Source: Afipia sp.
Lineage (GTDB): Bacteria > Pseudomonadota > Alphaproteobacteria > Rhizobiales > Xanthobacteraceae
Direction: 5' to 3'
NCBI GenBank assembly: GCA_020056155.1
Contig: JAGVII010000180.1
Location: 1 to 5,617, forward strand
DNA length: 5,617 nucleotides
Shown one piece after another: positions 1 to 5,280 of the stretch. Position numbers and translations under genes: made by a program. The notes under the pieces were generated by a model. It was given only the letters and a program-made list of their open reading frames with translations, searched no databases and had not been told where the DNA came from. Numbering within the stretch: position 1 is the stretch's first letter; each line of letters starts with the position of its first letter.

Positions 1-331
1 GGCCCGCCGCGAGTTCCATCACCTTCTTCTGGGTCAACGGGGCGCCACGCGGGCTCATCAGGAGGCGCGGCCTGTCCGGAGCAATGTCGGCGGCGTCGAT
101 GGCCGTGGCCAGCACGTCGGCGCGCAGCACCATGCCGGGTCCGCCGCCGGCCGGGGTGTCGTCGACGCTGCGGTGTTTGTCGGTGGCGGCGTCGCGGATG
201 TCGCGCGCATCAAGCGCCCACAGGTTCGATGCCAGAGCCTTGCCCGCGAGGCTGATGCCGAGCGGGCCGGGAAACATCTCCGGAAACAGCGTGAGCACGG
301 TGGCGCGCCAGATTGGATTCTCAGACGTCAT
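1..331 (-). CDS. trmD: tRNA (guanine37-N1)-methyltransferase TrmD, N-terminal part (runs off left edge)
   Basis: TrmD methylates N1 of G37, next to the anticodon of a subset of tRNAs, using S-adenosylmethionine in the cytoplasm; this prevents +1 frameshifting. The ATG is at 331-329, and 110 codons are visible before the left edge, roughly the first 40-45% of a usual TrmD. Visible family signatures are the N-terminal [15 protein letters not shown] (residues 11-25), the [18 protein letters not shown] stretch (57-74) and [12 protein letters not shown] (90-101), which belongs to the knotted SAM-binding fold. The gene is last in the visible ffh-rpsP-rimM-trmD order; rplS would be expected next, outside the window. 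I see no good Shine-Dalgarno before the ATG. An 82-bp palindromic repeat starts 11 nt upstream, so its foot lies where a ribosome would bind. The start is supported by the protein N-terminus rather than by the RBS. Confidence 0.96.
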   Translation of the reverse strand, partial: MTSENPIWRATVLTLFPEMFPGPLGISLAGKALASNLWALDARDIRDAATDKHRSVDDTPAGGGPGMVLRADVLATAIDAADIAPDRPRLLMSPRGAPLTQKKVMELAAG

Positions 332-342
332 GGCTGCAGACC

Positions 343-424
343 CGTCTTTGCGAGCGAAGCGAAGCAATCCAGAGTAACAGTTGCAGAACTGGATTGCTTC
401 GTCGCTACGCTCCTCGCAATGACG
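343..424 (+). repeat. 82-bp interspersed palindromic repeat, copy 1 (rimM-trmD gap)
   Basis: This is an imperfect inverted repeat: a 30-nt left arm (343-372), a 16-nt spacer (373-388) and a 36-nt right arm (389-424). The arms pair from CGTC/GACG at the base to CAATCCAG/CTGGATTG at the tip. The right arm carries about 6 extra nt, which would form a bulge. A second copy lies at 1332-1413 in the opposite orientation. Aligned by eye, the arms match at 65 of 66 positions (the single difference is at 347), while the 16-nt spacers match at only about 8. I remember this sequence as a frequent intergenic repeat in Bradyrhizobium-like genomes; that part is recall. The copy fills most of the 100-nt rimM-trmD gap. 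Confidence 0.93.
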
Positions 425-431
425 AAGAAAA

Positions 432-956
432 TCACTGCGGATTGTCCTCGCCTTCGATTTCCTGCGGCAGCACGATCACCACATGGCCGCCAGCGAGATC
501 GACCGTCGGCACCACGGCGTCGGTGAACGGCAGCAGCAGGGTCTGGCCTTGCGGCGGTGCGATTTCGATAATGTCGCCGGCGCCGAAATTATGGACCGCG
601 AGCACCTTGCCGATCGCGGCTCCCGCCGGATCGAGCGCGCGCAGTCCGATCAGGTCGGCGTGGTAATATTCGCCGTCTTCCGTCTCGGGCAGCTGGTCGC
701 GATCGATGTAAAGCTCAAGGCCGTTGATGCGCTCGGCGTCTTCGCGAGTCGTGACGCCCTTGAGTACCGCGACCAGATGATCCTTGGCGATCCGGGCGCG
801 CACCACTTCGAACTGGCGCGCGCCGTCCTTGGTCGAGAGCGGGCCGTAGTCGATCACCGCCATCGGGTCTTCGGTGAACGGCCACAGCCTCACCTCGCCG
901 CGCACACCATGCGCGGCGCCGATTCTCGCAACGCAAATCAGCGCTGCTTTTGTCAC
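432..956 (-). CDS. rimM: 16S rRNA processing / 30S maturation factor RimM
   Basis: RimM binds ribosomal protein S19 and the 30S head during late assembly of the small subunit in the cytoplasm. The 174-residue product has the usual family length. The N-terminal RimM domain (about 5-85) opens with the hallmark [17 protein letters not shown] (11-27). It is followed by a PRC-barrel domain (about 95-165) with YYHADLIGL (97-105), [10 protein letters not shown] (123-132) and [14 protein letters not shown] (141-154). The start is GTG at 956-954, directly after the rpsP TAA with no intervening base. An AAGG at 962-965, inside the last rpsP codons, gives a ribosome site with a 5-nt spacer, so translation is probably coupled to rpsP. 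The stop is TGA at 434-432. Its place between rpsP and trmD is the classical gene order and supports the assignment. Confidence 0.97.
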   Translation of the reverse strand: MTKAALICVARIGAAHGVRGEVRLWPFTEDPMAVIDYGPLSTKDGARQFEVVRARIAKDHLVAVLKGVTTREDAERINGLELYIDRDQLPETEDGEYYHADLIGLRALDPAGAAIGKVLAVHNFGAGDIIEIAPPQGQTLLLPFTDAVVPTVDLAGGHVVIVLPQEIEGEDNPQ

Positions 957-1289
957 TTACGCCTTGGCGGCGGCTTCGGCGGCAGCCTTGCGCTCCTTGC
1001 GCGGCACGGCCTTCTCGGGGTTCTTGCGCGGCTCGCGCTTGGCAACGCCGGCGGCGTCGAGGAAGCGCATCACGCGGTCCGACGGCTGCGCGCCCTTGGC
1101 GAGCCAGGCCTTGACCTTGTCCATGTCGAGCTTGAGGCGGGTCTCGTTGTCCTTCGGCAGCAGCGGGTTGAAGTGGCCGAGACGCTCGATGAAGCGGCCG
1201 TCGCGCGGGAAGCGCGAGTCGGCGACGACGACGTGATAGACCGGGCGCTTCTTGGTGCCTGCGCGGGCAAGGCGGATAACGACTGACAT
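957..1289 (-). CDS. rpsP: 30S ribosomal protein S16 (bS16)
   Basis: S16 is a primary-to-secondary binding protein of the 5' domain of 16S rRNA, needed for 30S assembly. The 110-residue product begins [19 protein letters not shown] and continues with [20 protein letters not shown] (21-40), the family signature. The core ends near residue 85 and a basic, alanine-rich tail ([20 protein letters not shown]...) follows. The tail makes it longer than the roughly 80-residue E. coli form, as is usual in alphaproteobacteria. The ATG at 1289-1287 has a good GGAGA Shine-Dalgarno five bases upstream. The TAA at 959-957 abuts the GTG of rimM. Between it and ffh lie 137 nt containing a palindromic repeat, so rpsP-rimM may be transcribed through from ffh or processed separately. 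Confidence 0.98.
   Translation of the reverse strand: MSVVIRLARAGTKKRPVYHVVVADSRFPRDGRFIERLGHFNPLLPKDNETRLKLDMDKVKAWLAKGAQPSDRVMRFLDAAGVAKREPRKNPEKAVPRKERKAAAEAAAKA
962..965 (-). promoter_or_regulatory. Ribosome binding site for rimM inside rpsP
   Basis: AAGG on the minus strand, in the penultimate codons of rpsP, sits 5 nt before the rimM GTG; the spacer includes the rpsP TAA. It supports the GTG start and suggests termination-reinitiation coupling. Confidence 0.6.
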
Positions 1290-1294
1290 TTAGT

Positions 1295-1299
1295 TCTCC
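1295..1299 (-). promoter_or_regulatory. Ribosome binding site of rpsP
   Basis: GGAGA on the minus strand with a 5-nt spacer (ACTAA) to the ATG at 1289. It is the strongest Shine-Dalgarno in the operon, fitting a highly expressed ribosomal protein, and it fixes the rpsP start. Confidence 0.75.
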
Positions 1300-1331
1300 G
1301 TTGGTGTCTTGGTTTCGATTTAGCTCACGTT

Positions 1332-1413
1332 CGTCATTGCGAGGAGCGTAGCGACGAAGCAATCCAGTCCTTTGTTCGTAGCTCTGGATTGCTTCGCTTC
1401 GCTCGCAATGACG
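1332..1413 (-). repeat. 82-bp interspersed palindromic repeat, copy 2 (ffh-rpsP gap)
   Basis: Same element as at 343-424 but inverted: a 36-nt left arm (1332-1367), a 16-nt spacer (1368-1383) and a 30-nt right arm (1384-1413). The long arm is identical to its counterpart in copy 1 (36 of 36) and the short arm differs at one base. The spacer is largely unrelated. The same bulge-forming asymmetry between arms is kept in both copies, which argues that it belongs to the element. It ends 13 nt past the ffh stop and begins 42 nt before the rpsP start on the transcribed strand. No run of T follows the stem in the direction of transcription, so it is not a classical intrinsic terminator. Confidence 0.93.
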
Positions 1414-1426
1414 AAAATTCTCAATC

Positions 1427-2956
1427 TCATTTCTTCTTGCCGATCCCCGGAAATCCGCCAATTCCTGGCTTTCCAAGTCCCGGCAATGTCGGTTTTTCCA
1501 AGCCGGGAAGGCCCGGAAAATCTTTCGGCAACGACGGCGCACCTTGCGGAATTCCGCCCGGCATCTTCGCTGCCAGTTCCTTCATCGCGTCGGCCGACGG
1601 CATGCCGTTGCCGCCGAAGCCCATCGCCTGCGCCATGCCCGCCAGCGGGCCGCGCTTTCCCTGACCCATGGCCTTCATCATGTCGGCCATGTTCCGGTGC
1701 ATCTTGAGCAGCTTGTTGACTTCCTCGACCTTCAGGCCCGCGCCGGCGGCGATGCGCTTTTTACGGCTGGCCTTGAGGATGTCGGGATTCTTGCGCTCAT
1801 CGCGCGTCATGGAATCGATCACCGCCATCTGGCGCTTCACGACCTTGTCGTCGAGGTTCGCGGCCGCGATCTGGTTTTTCATCTTGGCGATGCCGGGCAT
1901 CATGCCCATCAGCCCGCCGAGGCCGCCCATGGTCTGCATCTGCGCAAGCTGATCGCGCAGATCGGCAAGGTCGAACTTGCCCTTGCGCATTTTCTCGGCG
2001 ACGCGCGCGGCCTTCTCGGCGTCGATATGGGCTGCGGCCTTCTCGACGAGGGAGACGACGTCGCCCATGCCGAGGATGCGGCCCGCGATCCGCGAGGGAT
2101 GGAAGTCCTCCAGCGCATCGGTCTTTTCGCCGGTGCCGATCAGCTTGATCGGCTTGCCGGTGACGGCGCGCATCGACAGCGCCGCGCCGCCGCGTCCGTC
2201 GCCGTCCACGCGCGTCAGCACGATGCCGGTGAGGCCGACGCGCTGATCGAAGGCGCGCGCGAGATTGACGGCGTCCTGACCGGTCAGCGAGTCGGCGACC
2301 AGCAGCACTTCATGCGGCTTCGCGGCGGTTTTCACCTCCGCGGCTTCGCTCATCATCTCTTCGTCGAGGGTGGTGCGGCCGGCGGTATCGAGCAGCACGA
2401 CGTCGTAGCCGCCGAGCTTGCCGGCCTGCAGCGCCCGCTGCGCGATCTGCACCGGCTTCTGCCCCGCGACGATAGGCAGGGTTTCAACCGACAGGTCGCG
2501 GCCGAGCACGGCAAGCTGTTCCTGGGCTGCCGGGCGATAGACGTCGAGCGACGCCATCAGAACTTTTTTCTTGTCGCGCTGGGTGAGGCGGCGCGCCAGT
2601 TTCGCGGTGGTGGTGGTTTTGCCGGAGCCCTGCAGACCGACCATCATGATCGCGACGGGCGCCGGCGCATTGAGATCGATCTGCTGGCCGTCGGAGCCCA
2701 GCGTCGCGACCAGTTCGTCGTGGACGATCTTCACGACCATCTGGCCGGGTGTCACCGACTTGACGACGGTGGCGCCGATCGCCTGCTCGCGTACCTTGTC
2801 GGTGAATGTGCGCACCACGTCGAGCGCGACGTCGGCCTCGAGCAGCGCGCGGCGCACCTCGCGCATGGCCGCATCGACGTCGGCTTCCGACAGCGCACCG
2901 CGCCGCGTCAGCCGATCGAGAATGCCTCCAAGCTTTTCCGACAGATTGTCGAACAT
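1427..2956 (-). CDS. ffh: Signal recognition particle GTPase Ffh (SRP54)
   Basis: Ffh binds 4.5S RNA and signal sequences of nascent membrane proteins and docks to FtsY at the inner membrane. The 509 residues show the N domain (about 1-90, starting MFDNLSEKLGGILDRL) and then the G domain. The G domain carries the P-loop GLQGSGKTTTTAKLA (107-121), DVYRPAAQEQL (138-148), DTAGR (190-194), TRVDGDGRGG (248-257, with R where many homologues have K) and GTGEK (274-278). The methionine-rich M domain (about 300-435) includes the RNA-binding SRKKRIAAGAG (397-407). A low-complexity Gly/Pro tail ends in GIGKKK. I chose the ATG at 2956-2954: it gives the canonical N-terminus and has GAAGG five bases upstream. 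A TTG four codons further up is in frame but would use up that site. The gene is first in an operon with rpsP-rimM-trmD, a common arrangement. Confidence 0.98.
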   Translation of the reverse strand: MFDNLSEKLGGILDRLTRRGALSEADVDAAMREVRRALLEADVALDVVRTFTDKVREQAIGATVVKSVTPGQMVVKIVHDELVATLGSDGQQIDLNAPAPVAIMMVGLQGSGKTTTTAKLARRLTQRDKKKVLMASLDVYRPAAQEQLAVLGRDLSVETLPIVAGQKPVQIAQRALQAGKLGGYDVVLLDTAGRTTLDEEMMSEAAEVKTAAKPHEVLLVADSLTGQDAVNLARAFDQRVGLTGIVLTRVDGDGRGGAALSMRAVTGKPIKLIGTGEKTDALEDFHPSRIAGRILGMGDVVSLVEKAAAHIDAEKAARVAEKMRKGKFDLADLRDQLAQMQTMGGLGGLMGMMPGIAKMKNQIAAANLDDKVVKRQMAVIDSMTRDERKNPDILKASRKKRIAAGAGLKVEEVNKLLKMHRNMADMMKAMGQGKRGPLAGMAQAMGFGGNGMPSADAMKELAAKMPGGIPQGAPSLPKDFPGLPGLEKPTLPGLGKPGIGGFPGIGKKK

Positions 2957-2961
2957 TGCGG

Positions 2962-2966
2962 CCTTC
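2962..2966 (-). promoter_or_regulatory. Ribosome binding site that decides the ffh start
   Basis: GAAGG on the minus strand, 5 nt (CCGCA) before the ATG at 2956. The upstream in-frame TTG at 2968-2966 overlaps this motif, which favours the ATG as the true start. Confidence 0.65.
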
Positions 2967-2978
2967 AAATCCTGTTCT

Positions 2979-3067
2979 CGTCATGGCCGGGCTCGTCCCG
3001 GCCATCCACGTCTTCATCCTCAGCACAGTGTAAGTCGTGGATGCCCGGAACAAGTCCGGGCATGACG
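2979..3067. repeat. 89-bp three-stem palindromic repeat in the ffh leader
   Basis: The element can fold into a cloverleaf-like shape. An outer stem CGTCATG/CATGACG (2979-2985 with 3061-3067) partly competes with the inner ones. Hairpin A is a perfect 9-bp stem, 2983-2991 with 2997-3005, with a 5-nt loop. A central stem ATCCACG/CGTGGAT pairs 3004-3010 with 3036-3042. Hairpin B is a perfect 9-bp stem, 3041-3049 with 3055-3063, with a 5-nt loop. Only one copy is present here; I recall closely similar sequences scattered between genes in Bradyrhizobium-like genomes. It ends 22 nt upstream of the ffh ATG, so it would lie in the ffh 5' leader if transcription starts near 3190. Confidence 0.88.
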
Positions 3068-3102
3068 ACGGTGGGTTTGTGAGGTCAAACCCAAACACTT
3101 TT

Positions 3103-3156
3103 ACGCCCGAGGGCGCACAGCGCTGTCGGGCGTTGGCCTCCGGCATCCGGTGCCGG
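3103..3156 (-). other. Two GC-rich hairpins in the presumed ffh leader
   Basis: Hairpin 1 pairs ACGCCCGA (3103-3110) with TCGGGCGT (3126-3133), with an inner GCGC/GCGC pairing (3113-3116 with 3120-3123). Hairpin 2 pairs CCGGCA (3140-3145) with TGCCGG (3151-3156) around a 5-nt loop. Read in the direction of ffh, hairpin 1 is followed by TAAAAGTGTTTGGGTTT, not by a clean T tract, so a terminator or attenuator role is not shown. They are not obviously part of the repeat next door. Their function is unknown. Confidence 0.45.
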
Positions 3157-3196
3157 GCGGCGGGTCGAAAAGAACATCTTTCCGAGAAGTGCCGGG

Positions 3197-3225
3197 GTTA
3201 AACCCCCCGGAGCCCGAAAAGTCAA
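3197..3225 (-). promoter_or_regulatory. Candidate housekeeping (sigma-70-type) promoter for ffh operon
   Basis: On the minus strand TTGACT (3225-3220) is separated by exactly 17 nt from TTTAAC (3202-3197). The -35 matches TTGACA at five of six positions and the -10 matches TATAAT at four. Transcription would start near 3190 and give a leader of about 230 nt before ffh. The -10 sits in a short GC-rich inverted repeat. The spacing and direction fit well, but this is a pattern match only. Confidence 0.5.
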
Positions 3226-3315
3226 GAAAGGACCGAAAAAGGCTGATTCTGGGGCAGGTTGCGATCTACCGTCCGGGAACCTAACTGTTGCTCCGATGGG
3301 CCGTTTCGGGCCTTT

Positions 3316-3319
3316 AGGA
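3316..3319 (+). promoter_or_regulatory. Ribosome binding site of the metallo-hydrolase gene
   Basis: AGGA with a 4-nt spacer (CCCC) to the ATG at 3324. It supports that start, which is also the one that includes the complete twin-arginine signal. Confidence 0.5.
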
Positions 3320-3323
3320 CCCC

Positions 3324-4382
3324 ATGATTGTCACCCGCCGCCGTGTTTTTGGTCTGCTTGCCGGCGCCGCGGTTGCGGTGGGCCTCCCGTCCGTCTGGAT
3401 TTCCCGCATGAAAACCTATGCCGGCCCGCCGTCCGATCACTTCGACGGGACATATTTTTTTGACCCTGACGGCTCGCCCCCGAAGAAGCTCTGGGAGGTG
3501 CTGCGCTGGCAGATCACCAAGCAGGCGGCGAAATGGCCTGAACGTGCGCCGTCGCCCTATGCCGATACGCCGCCGCCGCAGGTCACCGGCGGCAAGGTGC
3601 GATTTTCCTATGTCGGTCATGCCAGCTGGCTGATCCAGACCGCGGGCCTCAACATCCTGCTCGATCCGGTGTGGTCGGAGCGCGCCTCGCCGGTGAGTTT
3701 CGCCGGGCCGAAGCGGGTCAACGATCCCGGTATCGCCTTTGAGGCGCTGCCGCCGATCGACGTGGTGCTGGTGTCGCACGGACACTACGACCATCTCGAT
3801 GCGCGAACCCTGTCGAAACTCGCTGCGAAATTCTCGCCGCGCGTCATCACGCCGCTTGGCAACGATGTGACGATGGCGGCGAACGACGCGGCGATCCGCG
3901 CCGAGGCGTTCGACTGGAACGAGCGCGTCGAGATCGGCAATGGCGTGGCCGTCACGCTGGTGGCGACGCGCCACTGGACCGCGCGCGGGCTGTTCGATCG
4001 CAACAAGGCGCTGTGGGCGAGCTTCGTGCTGGAGACGCCGGCTGGAAAACTCTACCTCGTCGCCGATTCCGGCTATGGCACCGGCTCGCATTTCCGGCGT
4101 GTCCGCGAAGCGCACGGCCCGCTGCGCGCCGCGATCCTGCCCATCGGCGCCTATGAGCCGCGATGGTTCATGCGCGAGATGCACATGAACCCCGAAGACG
4201 CCGTGAAGGCACTGGCCGACTGCGGTGCCGAGATGGCGCTGGCGCATCATTACGGCACGTTTCAGCTGACCGACGAGGCCATCGACGCGCCGGTCAACGA
4301 TCTGGCGACGGCGCTCGATGCGGCTGGCGTCGCGCGCGACAGATTCTTGGCGCTCAAGCCCGGCCAGGTGTTCGAGATCTAG
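3324..4382 (+). CDS. Exported metallo-beta-lactamase-fold hydrolase, UlaG / NAPE-PLD-like
   Basis: The 352-residue product is a zinc-dependent hydrolase of the Lactamase_B_2 type; the true substrate is unknown. The N-terminus TRRRVFGLLAGAAVAVGLP (4-22) has an RRxF twin-arginine motif and a hydrophobic stretch, suggesting Tat export to the periplasm or a membrane anchor. HFDGTYFFDPDG (39-50) resembles the substrate-side N-terminal segment of bacterial NAPE-PLD-like proteins. VGHASWLIQTAGLNILLDPVW (97-117) starts the fold. The metal site is complete: SHGHYDHLD (151-159; H152, H154, D156, H157), H217 in TRHW, D248 in ADSG and a histidine in AHHYGTF (307-313). H286 in MHMNPEDA matches the additional histidine seen in NAPE-PLD. 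The order and spacing follow human NAPE-PLD, but phospholipase D activity is inference. The gene is divergent from ffh and convergent with the SIMPL gene, so it is probably a single-gene unit. Fold 0.97; export 0.75; substrate class about 0.4. Confidence 0.95.
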   Translation: MIVTRRRVFGLLAGAAVAVGLPSVWISRMKTYAGPPSDHFDGTYFFDPDGSPPKKLWEVLRWQITKQAAKWPERAPSPYADTPPPQVTGGKVRFSYVGHASWLIQTAGLNILLDPVWSERASPVSFAGPKRVNDPGIAFEALPPIDVVLVSHGHYDHLDARTLSKLAAKFSPRVITPLGNDVTMAANDAAIRAEAFDWNERVEIGNGVAVTLVATRHWTARGLFDRNKALWASFVLETPAGKLYLVADSGYGTGSHFRRVREAHGPLRAAILPIGAYEPRWFMREMHMNPEDAVKALADCGAEMALAHHYGTFQLTDEAIDAPVNDLATALDAAGVARDRFLALKPGQVFEI

Positions 4383-4422
4383 CTCAACTGAAGCGAGGCA
4401 TTGCGGTTTGGCGCGATGCGCT

Positions 4423-4533
4423 CCCTCTCCCCGGTGGGGAGAGGGTTGGGGTGAGGGGCTCTAAGTCCATCGAGAGATTCTACGCCCTCACCCGGATCGC
4501 TTGCGCGATCCGACCTCTCCCCACGGGAGAGGT
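4423..4533. repeat. Multi-stem palindromic repeat between convergent genes
   Basis: Four stems can be drawn. First, CCCTCTCCCC (4423-4432) pairs with 4436-4445 around a 3-nt loop. Second, GGGTGAGGG (4449-4457) pairs with CCCTCACCC (4485-4493). Third, CGGATCGC (4493-4500) pairs with GCGATCCG (4505-4512) around TTGC. Fourth, ACCTCTCCC (4513-4521) pairs with 4525-4533 around a 3-nt loop. The first and last hairpins are also near-copies of each other. I recall this C/T-rich and G/A-rich pattern as a widespread intergenic repeat in Bradyrhizobium-like and some other proteobacterial genomes. It fills the 162-nt gap between the hydrolase stop (4382) and the SIMPL stop (4545), so it could end or stabilise both transcripts, although no T tract marks a classical terminator. 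Confidence 0.88.
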
Positions 4534-4544
4534 GACCATTACTG

Positions 4545-5240
4545 CTACTTCTGCCTGATCTCGTAGGACACGCTGACCGAGACGCGCAGCGTTTCCTGCC
4601 CCTGCGCCACCGGCGCGGACGCGGCCATGTCCGCCGCCATCTTGCGATACGGCACCGGGCCCGGCGTGGTTTCTTCCGAAATGCTGATCGGCGCGCCGAG
4701 CGAGATGTTCGCGGCCCTTGCGTAAATTTCAGCCTTGCGCCGTGCATCCGCGATGGCCTCGGCGCGCGCGTCGTCCAACAGCTTCGAGGCCTTCGACACC
4801 ATGAAGCTGATGCCGCTGATTTCGTTGGCGCCGGCGCCGACCAGCACGTCGATGGTGTCGGCGACCTTGGTGATGTCGCGAATGGTGACGGTGACGCGGT
4901 TGCTGGCGCGGTAGCCGACAATCAGGAACGGCGCATTGGCGTTGCGGTTCGGCGCGCTTTGCGGCGACAGCGACAGGCGCGAGGTCTGGATGTCCTTCTC
5001 GGCGATGCCCGCGCCTTTCAGCGCCTGCAAGACGACGCCCATCGCCTTGTTGTTGGCTTCGGAGGCCTCGCGCGCGGTTTTTGCTTCGGTGGTGACGCCG
5101 CTGTCGATCTGCGCCAGATCCGGCGGCACCGAGATCGAGGCTTCGCCGGTGACCGAAACCGTCGGCGGCAGGGATTGTCCGGATGCAGACGAAGCCATGG
5201 CGGCAAGGGCTATCGCGGCGATAACGGTGCGGGCGCGCAT
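4545..5240 (-). CDS. Exported SIMPL-domain protein (DUF541, YggE-like)
   Basis: The 231-residue product begins with a Sec-type signal peptide (MRARTVIAAIALAAMASSASG, cleavage plausible after G21), so it should act in the periplasm or envelope. The rest is one SIMPL domain: VSVTGEASISVPPDLAQIDSGV (28-49), an Ala-rich helix, GIAEKDIQTSRLSLSPQ (78-94), GYRASNRVTVTIRDI (109-123), then the helix ARAEAIADARRKAEIYARAAN (158-178) and a terminal VSVSYEI strand (221-227). The length and layout fit the family. E. coli YggE is linked to lowered oxidative stress and BP26 of Brucella is a periplasmic antigen that assembles into rings or channels; the molecular function is unsettled. The ATG at 5240-5238 has GGAG at 5249-5252 with an 8-nt spacer. 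It lies 68 nt downstream of the GyrI-like gene on the same strand, so co-transcription is possible. Confidence 0.95.
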   Translation of the reverse strand: MRARTVIAAIALAAMASSASGQSLPPTVSVTGEASISVPPDLAQIDSGVTTEAKTAREASEANNKAMGVVLQALKGAGIAEKDIQTSRLSLSPQSAPNRNANAPFLIVGYRASNRVTVTIRDITKVADTIDVLVGAGANEISGISFMVSKASKLLDDARAEAIADARRKAEIYARAANISLGAPISISEETTPGPVPYRKMAADMAASAPVAQGQETLRVSVSVSYEIRQK

Positions 5241-5280
5241 TTATGAAACTCCAGATTCCAGTTGAGCGGCAGTTCTGCCT

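Larger units (their letters stand above)
2957..3323. other. Divergent intergenic region between ffh and the hydrolase gene (367 nt)
   Basis: No credible gene is visible. From left to right it holds the ffh ribosome site (2962-2966), a three-stem palindromic repeat (2979-3067), two GC-rich hairpins (3103-3133 and 3140-3156), a promoter candidate facing ffh (3197-3225) whose -10 overlaps a third small hairpin (3192-3197 with 3205-3210), and about 100 nt leading into the hydrolase gene. That last stretch has an AGGA ribosome site at 3316-3319 and a weak GGCC/GGCC hairpin (3299-3312). I could not identify a convincing plus-strand promoter. Confidence 0.8.

Noticed and set aside
483..1286. Long plus-strand open frame opposite rimM and rpsP
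   Set aside because: It lies antisense to two clear housekeeping genes and has low-complexity composition; it is a codon-bias shadow.
343..1413. rpsP-rimM between inverted repeats read as a composite mobile element
   Set aside because: The enclosed genes are core operon members in their normal order, no transposase or target duplication is visible, and the repeats are separate short palindromes.
1332..1413. Intrinsic terminator after ffh
   Set aside because: The stem is strong but no T tract follows it in the direction of transcription, and the same element occurs in another operon gap, so a repeat is the better reading.
2957..2968. Upstream TTG start for ffh, adding four residues
   Set aside because: The ATG at 2956 gives the canonical MFDNLSEKL N-terminus and has GAAGG at the right distance; the TTG would overlap that site.
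1544..3082. Very long open frame on the plus strand opposite ffh
   Set aside because: It is antisense to a fully recognisable ffh, its His/Arg/Gly-rich product has no family look, and its end runs into the palindromic repeat. It is a GC-rich shadow frame.
2484..3146. Minus-strand open frame starting upstream of ffh, with a possible small leader protein at its beginning
   Set aside because: It translates the palindromic repeat and then overlaps ffh in another frame with Arg-rich shadow sequence. Its ATG at 3146 lies within a hairpin loop region and I see no strong ribosome site.
3068..3230. Possible 4.5S SRP RNA gene next to ffh
   Set aside because: The hairpins invited the idea, but the conserved SRP RNA tip (GGTCAGG and GGAAGCAGCC-type asymmetric loop with GGAA tetraloop) is not present on either strand.
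3259..3287. Plus-strand promoter TTGCGA-17-TAACTG for the hydrolase gene
   Set aside because: The spacing is right, but the -10 matches the consensus at only about two positions, too weak to call.
3222..4250. Minus-strand open frame opposite the metallo-hydrolase
   Set aside because: The plus strand carries an intact metal-ligand set and a Tat signal in the right order, while the antisense product is His/Arg-rich without recognisable motifs.
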